This document shows positions 37,877-49,020 of a stretch of DNA of 64,000 nt, in pieces. Position numbers and translations under genes: made by a program. Origin of the DNA: Pyrocephalus nanus (lineage: Eukaryota > Chordata > Aves > Passeriformes > Tyrannidae); the NCBI GenBank assembly GCA_038380795.1, contig CM076280.1:8109501-8173500 (forward strand), in the 5' to 3' direction. Every line of letters starts with the position of its first letter. Within the stretch, counting starts at the first letter, position 1. The notes under the pieces were generated by a model. The model did not search any database. It worked only from the letters and a program-made list of their open reading frames with translations, and was not told the DNA's origin.

Positions 37877-40800
37877 CTTCAAAACCCTCCTCTTCTTCAG
37901 GTTATTAAAGCTCTTTCTGTTGCTATACAATGAGAATCTTTGTGTAAGTTTTATGAGCTCTATCACTGATCTATTCATTTTCTAATGCCTAAAAAATCGC
38001 AGATCTTCTCTCGCCCATTGAATGAGAAAGCAAAGCCCTTTACAAGCCTATTAGGAAAACAATATTTACAACAAAGCACCGAGGAAAATATTCCCATTAA
38101 ATTTTACAGCAATTTCCTTGGAAGAGTCCTTTCCACTGAGAACAGCTGGACTTAATTGCAGATGAGCTGACTGAAGGAAGTACATCTGATTGCAGATGTA
38201 ATAAAATTCATGCTTGACACCTTAATTTTTTTAATATATATTGGCCACCATCAGATCCCTGCATTTGCTGGTTTGCAGGCTAAATCTATCAAAGTTCTGG
38301 CAGGAGAATAGACAGGGAACGGAAAAGCTTGTGGAGTCCTTCAAAGCTTGGTGCTTAAGACACAGCTTTTTAATGCTATTGATTCCTAACAATCAATACT
38401 TTTTTCAATAAGAAGGTCTCATATTACCCCTTTTCCCAACCACCCTTCACAATGAACTTAGTTTGGATGAAAAAGCACTTAATGGTTTTCTTTTGAGGTA
38501 TTTTTTTTCATGTTCATTGCAGTTTCTTCTTCCTTATAAAGTTCACCTTCCTCAGCCCTGCTATATGGTTGTGGAGTGGTTGACCAGATGTTTTCCAGTG
38601 TAACAACCTGCCATCAGGTTATAATTTGACCCAGAAGAGGTAATTTCTTTCAAATTAATAACATTGTAACTACATCAACCCATTCCCTTTCAAATTATGT
38701 GCTTAGAATCTACCATAAAAGCATGGGCTACCATGTGCTTCTTCCTCACTCCTGTTGTACTTCTGTGGATAGCTTAATTCTCAATGAGTTTCACGAAAAA
38801 GGCTTTTAAGTTTAATTAAATTAAATCTGAATTAAAGCGGTGATTTCTGTTGGAACTCTTATGCAGTGACTTTTCAAAAAGTAGGGCTTGTCATCTCCTG
38901 TTGGCAGACACAGTTCTCCTGCATTGTGAGGGTATGAAACTTGCTCAGAGAGAGAACTGAGATTGCCCAGGAACTGAGTTGCATTGCTGATTAATTGCAG
39001 GCAAATTGCTTCTGCTGGAATGTATTGAGTGAACAGCAGCAACAGTGCTTGCCTGTAGAGCAGAGAGTTTAATAAGGATGGAATAAACACTAAATGCTGC
39101 CTGAATCCTCCTGCAGCGGAGGAGTTTGTAATCCCCTTCCCTCCTCAGTCCGTGATATGGGAGTGTGGGATCATTATCCCACTTGCCACGTTGTTCCATT
39201 TTCTGCTGAAAAAAACGTTGTGAGACCCTTCCAATTCTCCCCTGCCTCCTGACCTAACAGGACAGAAACACACAGTCCTGTGAAAGGAAAATGGTTCTCT
39301 GAAGCTTCTGCTCAGGGCTCATTACAAATGGGAGGCTGCTCCTCCTTCCTGGTGTTCGTTTGGTTTTTTTTGCAGACTAACACTGTGTGTGGCATCCCAG
39401 CACTTCAAAACCAACCTGCTGCTCCTCAGGTGCCGAGCATGGCACTGGTAAGAGCTTCATGTAAGGGATGCTGCAGAATTTATAACAAGAAGCTCCATTT
39501 TTTTAAAAGAAGTAACATTCACTGCTTGTTTCTGTAAGTGGCTGTTTAACCAGGCCTGCCAAACGTTGCAGATATACACACAACTGCATTTTAATCAACC
39601 ACAAAATCACTCTGTAGCATAAGTAGTTACCCAGCTGTGCCCACAAGAGCACAGGTAAGTGGGGCTAGTAAATATTTAAACACCATTGTTGCACGAGATA
39701 GTAAACATTAATATTTAGTATAATGTTTATTTACATTTATATCCTATGTTTAGAATAATATCATGTTTAAAGACAAGTATACATTCAAATGTTTGGTCTG
39801 GTAATACTACCCATAGACACCTGCTTAGGTAAGATACTTAAAACAGTGTCATGATGCAGGCAAGAAAAGGAAAGGATTAGTTTGTAAGATACATCCACAT
39901 AACTATACACATACTTCATTTTATTTGTAAAGTAATTGCACTATGAGAAGAAAATACAATGTACATATCAGACTCTCTTTGCAAGGGGGTAGATGTCGGG
40001 TTTTTAACATCAGACCTGTCACCTGGTAGGGAATGACCTTGAGGGGTTGCATACAAAGATGTTGGACTGGCACGAGGGCAGATTTCCAATGAACGCAGCA
40101 TGAAGTGCAAATATCACTCCCCCAAGGCACAGCCCCAAGCACAGCCAGATTTCATGCCTTTCTTACAGAGTAAAATGGGGGGTTTGGTGATTCTTTAGAG
40201 AAATGCAGCATCCAATCACTGCAGAGAGAAAAATTCCTTACCAAAAGCCCTGGGAATGCACCAGCTCCCTGGCAGGGCTGCGACTCATCCTCCGAAAGGC
40301 TGGCTTTTGCCTCCATCCTGAAATAGAGGTGGCATACAGTTTGACACATTAATATTTATTGCATCTTGCAGTGCAGCAATAGTCCTATATCAGAGCTGAC
40401 TCTATTATGGAAAAGACCTGCATTAGAGCAAGAGGTGGCCCTTTACAGGGATTTGGGTTTTCTGCCTAATAACGCATTTTGGACTACAGAGTCTCTACAT
40501 ACACTGGAAATTTTCTCTTACAGCTACCCTGCATATATGATGACACATCCTTTCTCTCCAGTTGAGGGCCTTCTAAAAGTGTTCCTTGAGTTCTGAGCTC
40601 TTTTGTCAATGAATTAAATAAGATTTCTTGCAAAATATGTATCCCTCTGTGGAGATGTGGGTACTAATTAGTGCCATTTATATTGGACACCTGACCAAAG
40701 CCACATTATCAGCTTGGCTAGAATATTTTGTGCTAAAGTAGAGCAGTCATCTTCGGACGAGTAAAGCACTAAAAAGCATTTAATCTCTATTTCATGGGCT

Positions 40801-41239
40801 TCAGATGGCCCATGTTATTCAGGACTGGTTTCACAATGGCTTCACGATGACCTCAGGGAGATGTGGCATGGCAGAGGGTCTGGTCTTAGGGGACACAAGT
40901 TGTCTGTTGTACAAACAACATTGTCACTGCTGATATCTCTGCCAGAAGGACCTCTGTGCAGCATTGGGGTTTGTTGCTTTTTTTTTACTTAGCATGCACT
41001 GCCTTTTTAGCAATATGCCTGCTGAATATTAACCACCCTAACGATCCCAGCGCAGCTCCACAGCACTGCTGCTGCCTTCGCTTCTGGCTGAAGTGATTTT
41101 CTGCTTTTCTAGCAGTTTCAGTAGAGGGGCCAAGGACTGGCAGAACTACAGAAGCTGAGCAACCTTCCTCTTCTTCACAGGCAGCTCACAGCCAGGCACC
41201 AGTGCTGACGCACAGGGCAAAGGGATGCTCGGTCCTCTC

Positions 41240-41544
41240 AGGTTTTTTGACAAGGGCACGTAGTGGTAGGGCAAGGGGGAATGGCTTTAAACTGGAGGAG
41301 GGTCAGTTTAGATTAGCTATTAAGAAGAAATTCTTTTCTGTGAGGGTGGGGAGGCCCTGGCACAGGTTGCCCAGAGAAGCTGTGGCTGCCCCATCCCTGG
41401 AAGTGTCCAAGGCCAGGTTGGATGGGGCTTGGAGCAACCTGGGCTAGTGGAAGGTGTCCCTGCCTCATTCCAAGGGGGTTGGAATGAGATGGGCTTTAAG
41501 GTCCCCTCCCACCCAAACCATTCTGTGACTCTGTGATTCCATGA
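41240..41544 (+). mobile_element. CR1 LINE 3' end, well preserved
   Basis: This contains GACAAGGGCACGTAGTGGTA, CAGGTTGCCCAGAGAAGCTG and GGTTGGATGGGGCTTGGAGC in order, ending in ATTCTGTGACTCTGTGATTC. This is the classic avian CR1 3' end with 8-bp tail repeats. It is among the least diverged repeats in the window, so it is probably a younger insertion, and it is strong evidence for an avian genome. Confidence 0.94.
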
Positions 41545-41712
41545 CTTACCAAACCTCTGGGAGCAGTTGGACTGGCTGATGTGGTGCCTGTGTTTGGATG
41601 TTCATTGCTGCAGGAAGACACTGCTCTTCCTTCTGCCTACCAGCATGCCTGGACTGCAGGGGTTGAGGGAAGGGTGTTCTGGGTCACAGAGCCAGCATTT
41701 TTCTAGCAGAGT

Positions 41713-41754
41713 TGGGGTGGGGTGAGAGGCAGGGGGTGGGGGTGGGTGGGGGGA
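41713..41754 (+). other. G-quadruplex-prone G-rich tract
   Basis: Repeated runs of 3-6 G separated by 1-7 bases (GGGGTGGGGTG ... GGGGGTGGGGGTGGGTGGGGGG) easily satisfy the usual four-run G4 pattern. It lies about 170 bp downstream of the well-preserved CR1 3' end. Any function is unknown. Confidence 0.75.
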
Positions 41755-42997
41755 TCGCCCCAAGCTGGAGTGTGAGAGAGAGAGGGAGTGCAATACACAG
41801 CAGGGAGGATTCCAGGCATGGTGGGCAGGAGCAGGATAGAAAATGAGTGAGTAGGAGGCATCTGAAAGAGCACTGGGTGGTTTCTCAAATACTCATGGAG
41901 TATTCCCCTGTGGGGATATACCAAGAAGTCAAATAAAAGGTGCAAAGACAGGTAGGAAAACACCTTTACCAGCAGCTTCTGTAAGAGCATGGGAAGACGT
42001 GGCTTGTGCCAGACGTGGCCGAGAGGAAGGATGATGTTATCAGCACAGAGCAGTAGAAACCACAGGATTGATTCTAGACTGAATTTCATTTATGTGGATG
42101 GATATGAGGCTGCATTTCAGAGAGGCTACACAGAAAAAAATCTGTACAATCTAAGCTGGAGGTGGGGACAGGGTGGGAGAAGCAGGACAGATGGGGTACC
42201 ATGGCAGGCATGAAAGAAGGATTGGCATGGCTCTAGTGAAGGAAAGTCTGCAGTGTTTGTGTTTTGGGAACACCAGATGAACTTCCAGTGACATGAAAGG
42301 TAATGGGAAATGTACCAGAGAGCTTGATCAACAGCAAGAAGGGGCTAGGAAAGTTGTCTTGGAATTTTGGAAGCCAAAGCAAAAAAAAAAAGAAAAAAGA
42401 AAGTCAACATAACAGAAGACCATCTGAAGTGTCTTTTCCATGACTGAGAAATACTGAATTCATAACTGTCCTTGTGGAAATGAGCAGTGAGAATGAACCA
42501 CTTTAATCTGACTGTTTCCTGGGAGAATTAGTTATTCCCAGGTAGGGGGTGAAACCACAGTACCTTTGTCTCCAGAAGTGAGCAGATCTGGAAGTGGAGG
42601 AGGAAGGCTGAGCACAGAGGCATTGACACACAGTGGGTAATCCTGCTGCTCAGATCCTAAACTGTACCTGGAAAAGTTCAGGAAAAGCAGAGGCAGGAGG
42701 AACTAGCCAAATTGATCCCTCCCATGGGCTGTCTGCATTTTACCACTTCAAGCACTGCTGTTCCTGCCACCTCACCCAGGTGCAGCCAGGACATGCTGTG
42801 CCATCCAGGGGAACCAACCCATCTGAGTCCCTCCCAAAACAGGGGCTGCTTTCTCTCTGACCTGCCCCAGGCCTCCCCCTCCCAGCACACTTCATTTTTC
42901 ATTGACTGACTGGTAACATTGTGCCTGACTTCATTGAGAAGCTTTTAAAATCTTCATCTTTGCTATTAGTATTGATTAGCTTTGTTCTCTTAACAGG

Positions 42998-42998
<1 letters not shown>

Positions 42999-43035
<37 letters not shown>
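42999..43035. repeat. Long poly-T tract (37 T)
   Basis: The longest homopolymer in the window, flanked by CTTAACAGGC and CTCCTGGCTTG. It could be the poly-A tail of a minus-strand retroposed sequence, but no body or target-site duplication is visible. Alternatively it is an expanded microsatellite or an assembly artefact. Confidence 0.92.
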
Positions 43036-46000
43036 CTCCTGGCTTGTTGCATCATCAGGTTCTATATTATTCTTCAGGGGCCTTTCCATGCATTCATAAA
43101 TGTGAATACAGTAGGGGACTAGCCCTGGGAAGAGATGCCAACCTTCTGAACAAACCCCCCAAGCCATCTTTCAGTATTTAGGAGACCATTCACAGTGAGA
43201 AAGAGTATGAACAATCTGGTCACTGCACTCCTCTGGGGAAAAAGATTTAAAAAAAGAGAGGAAAAAGAGAGGGAGTAAGTTTCTCTTCCACAGGGAGAGA
43301 ATGAGGATTCAGTGACTTAGTGAGCCAATGCACCAACTTCATCCCTGCAGCCAGGGGTTCTGAGCTTAAAAGTACAGGAGTAGTAATTAATAGTTGGCAC
43401 TTAGGTAGCATTTTTGCAGATTAACCTCTCCACCAAAATTTCACCTAAATCTAAATGCAGCCATTTCTGGAGTGGAGAATAGTGGGTGTTTAATAATGCA
43501 TAGCAACACCATGCAAGAACTCAAGTCAGGAATATTATACAGAAATAAAAATGCAGGGGCAACGTTCATAGCGAGAGGACTCGGCTACTCAGGCTGGAAT
43601 TGCTTGGCGCTGTCCTGCTAATAACCTGCCTTACAAAGCTGTTGCTGAATTGTTAAAATATTACAAGAAGGTATTACAAGTGCACTCCAGTTCCATATCT
43701 CATCTCACAGCCGGCATCTCCCCGAGCGTGGTGCCTCCGATCTCATCCCCCCGCATTAATCCAATATTGATCCTGAGGAAGCCGAGCTCCTGAACCACCC
43801 AAACATCGTTCTGCAGCACAGAAGGTTTCCAGTGAGCTCTGTCCTCCAGCCACTGACCCAGCACTCCTGGTAGTTGTGAGAGCAGCAAATATCACCTTGC
43901 AAGGTGATGGCGGGTGCAGCCCCATTGATTTGATGGTCTCATTCTCATCCTCTGGGAATGCATCCATTGCACAATTTAGCCTGGATGTCAGGGACGTACT
44001 GCAGGCAGGAGAGCTGCCTCAGAAACTGATGGGAGCTATTCTGGGGTTTCTATTGCCAGAAAATGCTATTTGCCATCTCTATTCCTCGTTCAAAGTCCTC
44101 AGCATTGTTTGGCCTCCGTTGGTTGCCAGGGAATGGGGGGCAGGTGTCATTTTTAGCCTCTGCCTGGGTTTGACGTTCAGTTGGCTCCTCCACATCAGCT
44201 CAGTGACACCCCTGTGCCTGTTACTGCAGGTCATGAGCTCTCCAGCAGCACAAGCCTTGGTCATCTTGCCACAGTGGAGATGTCCTGTGGCATCTGGAGC
44301 TGGAGATGTTGCTCATGTACAGCAATTTCAGCTCATGGAAGAGGGAGAACACACTGTCGAGGGGGTGCTAGCTCATTAGCTGACCTCAGGTATTCCTTAA
44401 TTGGACTCTGCTTCCCTCAAAATTCTCTCTTGAGAGTTGAGTTCTAATCAAATTAATTTGTCTCTTGGCCAGTGAGGAATAACAGTAAATCTGAAATCCC
44501 TGAAGGCTTATGGAAATTGGCCCACATGAACGGTATAATTTTTAAATATGAAGGAGAAAATGGATTTGCAAAGGAAGTTTCTCTGGCAAAACAAGCTATA
44601 GCAGAGAGCACAACAAAAGGGGGGAGAACAGTCTGGAGAATACTGCAGCACAGCTGGAATACAAGGGGCTTGCCTGAAAAAAGCATTCTCTTGTATTTTA
44701 CCAGAAAGGCTTTTCACTCTGAAAATGAAATCCAGACAGGATGTTACTGATGGTCCACATCTTATTTTCAATAAATGATGAACCTTCACGTCCCATGAAA
44801 TATGAAAGTAGAAAGCTGCATTTCTATTATATTCAGCAAAGGTGGTTCTTCTTCCCCCTTTTGTTTAAATATATTCATTATCAAAGGTATAGTGCCCTTG
44901 AGAAGCTGAGGCAGTTGCTTGTATTGCTGTGCAAGGAATTTGAGATACTTAGTAAAGTTTTTACGAACAATGATGCAGAGACGTGTAACGTGCCTTTCAA
45001 GACCCCAGATCCATCTATCCAGAGCTGACACTTAAGCTGTGGAGAGACATCCTTGTCAAACTACTTACATATTGCATATGAAATGAGATGGCTCTTCATT
45101 TCTACCACACAAGTTGCAGGAGGTAGAATTTAAAGCAGAAGGGCTCCAGACCTCTTATTTCAGACTCTTGTGGCTCCAAGTGAGGAAATCACACTGGCAG
45201 TAATGAAAGTTCAGCATTTACATTGAATGCACAGTATATGAGAGGGCATGAAAATGTTTGGATGCAGAAGGATCTGGCTAAACATTCTGTGCTTCAGAAA
45301 TTGTCAGTGTGCTACGAGTCAGGAGGGGTGTTGAAGGGACAATGCTTGTTTGGGATGCAGGTTTTCCCTGTACATCTTTTGTTATTTGTCCTGCTGTTAG
45401 GAATGACACCAAGGAAAATAAATCCATTTGCATGTTCCATACAGCCCTACAATGCATAAGAAAGAGAGTAAATGATCTTAAAGTAAGAAAAATAAGATTC
45501 AGTTCAGCTCTTAGACACATATCAATGGTTTCACCTTATGATTCCTCTTTATCTTTTATGCCTCCTATTTTTACTATTATTTTATTTTACTAACACTTTT
45601 TCTACCTTCTCCCTGTCCCTTAGATACACTGGTTACTATTCCATATGATATTTTTAAAACGTGTGATAACCTCACACATAGTTTAAAAGCAGAAAAAGTC
45701 ATTTATCTTCTAAAAAAGTAGCAATGGTTGCTATTAACCAGATTTTGGTCTCTGCAGTGCCATCAGGAAAAGGTGGCTCAAGTGTCTTCAGTAGCTTATA
45801 AACCAGGAATTGAAGCAAGTAAAAGTCAATGCCTGAGTTGACAGGAAGCTTTGTCCTACGGCTGTGTATTTCCAAGGAAAGTGCAGGCACTGTCATGCTG
45901 GATACTAGAGGAGATTCATCTTTATGCCACTTTTTGTCCATGACAATCTCATAGAAAATGCTGTGAAAAACCTGAATATTAACAATTCATTTCCTAAATT

Positions 46001-46679
46001 TGCTTAGCTAATGTAAACTTAGTAATTTCCATGTCCCACCAGCTTGACTGTGCCTGCTGGAGTTCACTAGTTGAGTTGTTTTCCCTGTAAGGAAAACGCT
46101 CCATGGGCATCATCTGGACCAGCTCATTCACTGCCAGGAACTGATCTTATTCCTTAGAATAACAGTGATCTAGGCAGCCTTTTTACAAATCACTGTAAGT
46201 TCAACCCCTGAGAACAAGATTTTCTGAGGAAGAATTCCTGGGCAAGGCACATTTGGAGGCAAGCAGGAGTTTAAGCTCCCTGTGCCTTTCCCACAGCACC
46301 GCTTGGAGCAGCAGGAACGCTGCACAAACATCAGCTCAGTCCTACCCAGGCAGCCTCCAAAGGCTTGGGTGCCACATCCTACTCCACCAAGGAATTCTCC
46401 TGCATCTGCTCCACAGAGAAATCTCTGTGAGGCTGAAGGTCACAGCTCTGAGAAGTCCTTGTGTTAGGTGACCTCAGCTGGCTGGAATGTGGTCCCAGGT
46501 AATGTCTGATGGGTTTCATATGACTCGGGTTTTTCTCCTTTGTCCTTCCCTCTCCTTTACCACTGAGCATTTTGCTAGTTAGTGGTTATGCAGCAACAGC
46601 TGCAAACTGCCATTTTTAAGGCAAATTATTCTTCATATCACTTTGCCAAATTGCCACAAACTACTGAAAAAGGAACCAC

Positions 46680-46750
46680 AGAGTGGCTTGGCTTTGGAGG
46701 GACCTTAAAGATCATCTCATTCCATGGGGAGGGACACCTTCTTCCAAGCA
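46680..46750 (-). mobile_element. CR1 LINE 3' fragment
   Basis: GAGTGGCTTGGCTTTGGAGG, then GACCTTAAAGATCATCTCAT and a GGGAGGGACACCTTC remnant, match a reverse-complement CR1 3' end. It may extend to about 46790, but similarity is unclear there. Confidence 0.8.
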
Positions 46751-46980
46751 TCGTTCTTCCAAGCATCCTGCTCACTGCAACCCCCTAAGCAGAGCACGAA
46801 TTTTTATCTTCACGTGCTTTTATAGCCTAAAAAAGGCTAAAAGGCAGGACCTTGCCTGCCTGCAGCAGCGCTGAGCACAGCCCCGGCCAGCCCCGCTCCT
46901 CTCTCCCAGCGCTGCTGTTCCGCTGCCAAAGCTCTGAAGGAAAAATCTGCGGTCGTGAGCGATGCTCTGCGATGTGGCAG

Positions 46981-47032
46981 CTCCGGAGGTGGCAGGGAAA
47001 GCTAATGCTCCAGTGCGATACTAGAGGGCACT
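46981..47032 (+). promoter_or_regulatory. Pair of CTCF-like motifs
   Basis: CTCCGGAGGTGGCAGG at 46981-46996 and GATACTAGAGGGCACTG at about 47017-47032 both resemble the CTCF core (CCACNAGRKGGCRS) on the same strand, 20 bp apart. They lie between the MED27 and NTNG2 promoters. The matches were made by eye. Confidence 0.35.
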
Positions 47033-47339
47033 GTAAACCTGGCAGTTTTGGCTCCAGAATGGGACGAAGCAAAAATTGAAGTGTTTGCTATCTGCGGTCA
47101 TTAAAGCTCTCCTGGTATTTAGTGCAAAATTAGTGCTAACCCCTGGGTCCTGAACAAATTAATTTGTGGAATTACATTCTGCAGTCGTAGATTCCCCCCC
47201 CCTCACACTCTCAGTCTGGGATCCTTATTCACTGCCAGGCCCTGAGCTGCTGCATCCCAATGCCAGAGGGGCTCCTCTCCCAGGAAATGGTGGGGCTTGG
47301 AGGAAAAGGGAGCAAGAACCATTATGAGAACTCAGCAAC

Positions 47340-47356
47340 TTTTTTTTTTTTTTTTT
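47340..47356. repeat. Poly-T tract (17 T)
   Basis: Uninterrupted T run in intergenic DNA. Confidence 0.92.
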
Positions 47357-47889
47357 AAAGCTATCACTTAACAGTAATGTGTTCATTAATTGCCAGCCAG
47401 ACCACTGCCTGACTTCATTTAAAAACCCTGATGGTTTCCTTTCATTGTGGTGGCAAAAGGTTTCATCCTGCATCTTTTTTGCATATGCCAACATCAATTT
47501 TTTCCATGGGCCTGCTTAGGGATACACACCTATTAGAGAGGAGGAGAGTTCCTGCACTGCAATGAAACAAAGTTCTTTTCAAAAGAGTCTTTTAAAACAT
47601 ATTTAAAAACAGGAACATGCCACTCCAAATTAAACGCTCCAATCAATGCGGTCGATGGATTAATAGTTTTCAGTACCTGTCTCCCCAGACATTCCTCATA
47701 TGCCCATCACTGTGATTTATAATTCAGTGTTCAACTTAAATTAGTAAAATTTAAACTGAAACAACAACGGACTGACAAGTAAACGAGACTTTCCAATTCA
47801 AATGCGAAATGTTTACCCTACATGCACAATCAAAGCTCTCCGCTCTCACAGGACCCTCCCCAGACAGAACAAACACAAAGCCACAGGGA

Positions 47890-49020
47890 ACAAGAGGAAA
47901 AAGCATCTTGAGAGGTCACCTAGTCCATCTCCTTCCCCCGGGGTAGGATCAACCCCGCCTAAATCAGTCTTGACAGGAGTTGCTCTAACCTGTTCATCCC
48001 TAGAGGTTTTCAAGGAGATTCCACAAGCTCCCCAGATGGTCTATTCTGGGTGTCAGCTATTCTTATAGATGGAACATTTTCCCCACATTCTAACCCAAAT
48101 TGCATTTGCTGCAGTTTAATCCCACTGCTTCTTGTCTGTGAGCAAGAGTTCATTACTTTTGTAGCATCTTTTACATTCGGGGAGGTTATTGCTGTATTTT
48201 CATCAGCCTTAGATAATGGATCACAGTTCTTTCCCTCTTTCCTTCTTGGAAGGTTTATTTCCTAGAACTCCAACTGTTCTTTTCATTTTCTTTATTTCTC
48301 TGGCAGTCTGATGACCTAAACTGCTCCTCCCCAACACTCAGCAGAGACGGGAGCAGTGTACCACACCCCACCCTCTTTACACACAGAGGTGTCAGCTTTG
48401 CTTTGCTCACACCAAAGCACCACAGTTGGCTCAGGATTATTATCTTGCCCACGATATTATCCCTTTCCCTTCGAAATACTGCCTATGCAACCATTTCCAG
48501 AGGCACATTTCAATAGTTCTCACATGTTCAGCTTTGCTCTTGTCCTTTTAGAACACCAATCTCTTCTTTCCAGCCTGTTTCTTCAGTTTGTTAAGATTTT
48601 TGAATCTTACTCCTGTTCTCTGAGAGCACTTACAGCCCCTCTCAGCTTGACACTGCCAGCAGATGCAATAAGTCTATTCCATATTCCATTACCCAAGCCA
48701 CTAATGAAAATATTGAGTAATACCAGACCTTGCACAGACCCCTGCAGGGCCAGGCTCGAGCCATCCTTCCACTTCGACAGCAAACAGCCAACAGCTTTTC
48801 AGTGTGTTTGCCCAGCTGGTTTGATACCTCACAGCGTTTCTGCTCGACCGTATTCCCCCCCACCTTGCTCCTGGGAACACCCTATGAGTGAGTGTCAGAA
48901 GCCTGGCTGCAGTCAGGATGTATCACACCTCTCCTTTCCGGGACCTGCTGCCCTGCCACGGGAAAATTAGATTGGTTTGACATGATTTATTCTTGACAAA
49001 CCCACGGCCTGTGGGGCTAC
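47890..49020 (-). mobile_element. Ancient CR1 LINE relic with reverse-transcriptase remnant
   Basis: On the plus strand, CATCTTGAGAGGTCACCTAG, CTCTAACCTGTTCATCCC and TTGCTGCAGTTTAATCCCA correspond to the reverse complement of the old amniote-wide CR1 3' region. About 600-1000 bp further on, ACTCCTGTTCTCTGAGAGCA, CAGACCCCTGCAGGGCCAGG and GATTGGTTTGACATGATTTA correspond to the reverse complement of CR1 ORF2. Minus-strand translation of that part gives a decayed version of the reverse-transcriptase block that normally reads PQGSVLGP...NDL. The middle (about 48150-48550) is hard to align. Stops and indels show it is long dead. Identification rests on remembered consensus. Confidence 0.75.

Larger units (their letters stand above)
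27116..41239. other. Intergenic DNA upstream of MED27 (no gene seen)
   Basis: This is AT-rich intergenic sequence between the divergent MED27 and NTNG2 promoters. Its first 900 bp carry three CR1 pieces. The remainder, about 28.0-41.2 kb, is mostly unique sequence with short chance ORFs and A-runs at about 34127 and 37860. Stretches such as 30.5-31.0 kb are AT-rich and free of recognisable repeats, but I can assign no function. No tRNA, rRNA or microRNA hairpin was recognised. Confidence 0.65.
41546..47885. other. Intergenic DNA (no gene seen)
   Basis: This is intergenic sequence with a G-rich tract at 41713-41754, a 37-T run at 42999-43035, a CR1 fragment at about 46680-46750, a CTCF-like motif pair at about 46981-47032 and a 17-T run at 47340. 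The open frames here, up to 167 codons, show no recognisable protein similarity or splice structure. Confidence 0.6.

Noticed and set aside
42921..43181. ORFs across the poly-T tract
   Set aside because: They consist largely of Phe or Lys runs from the homopolymer.
43876..44379. 167-codon plus-strand ORF in intergenic DNA
   Set aside because: No recognisable family, no exon-like splice context and no codon pattern; treated as a chance frame.
48356..48970. 204-codon plus-strand ORF
   Set aside because: It is antisense to a decayed CR1 reverse-transcriptase remnant, so the open frame is a by-product of the repeat.
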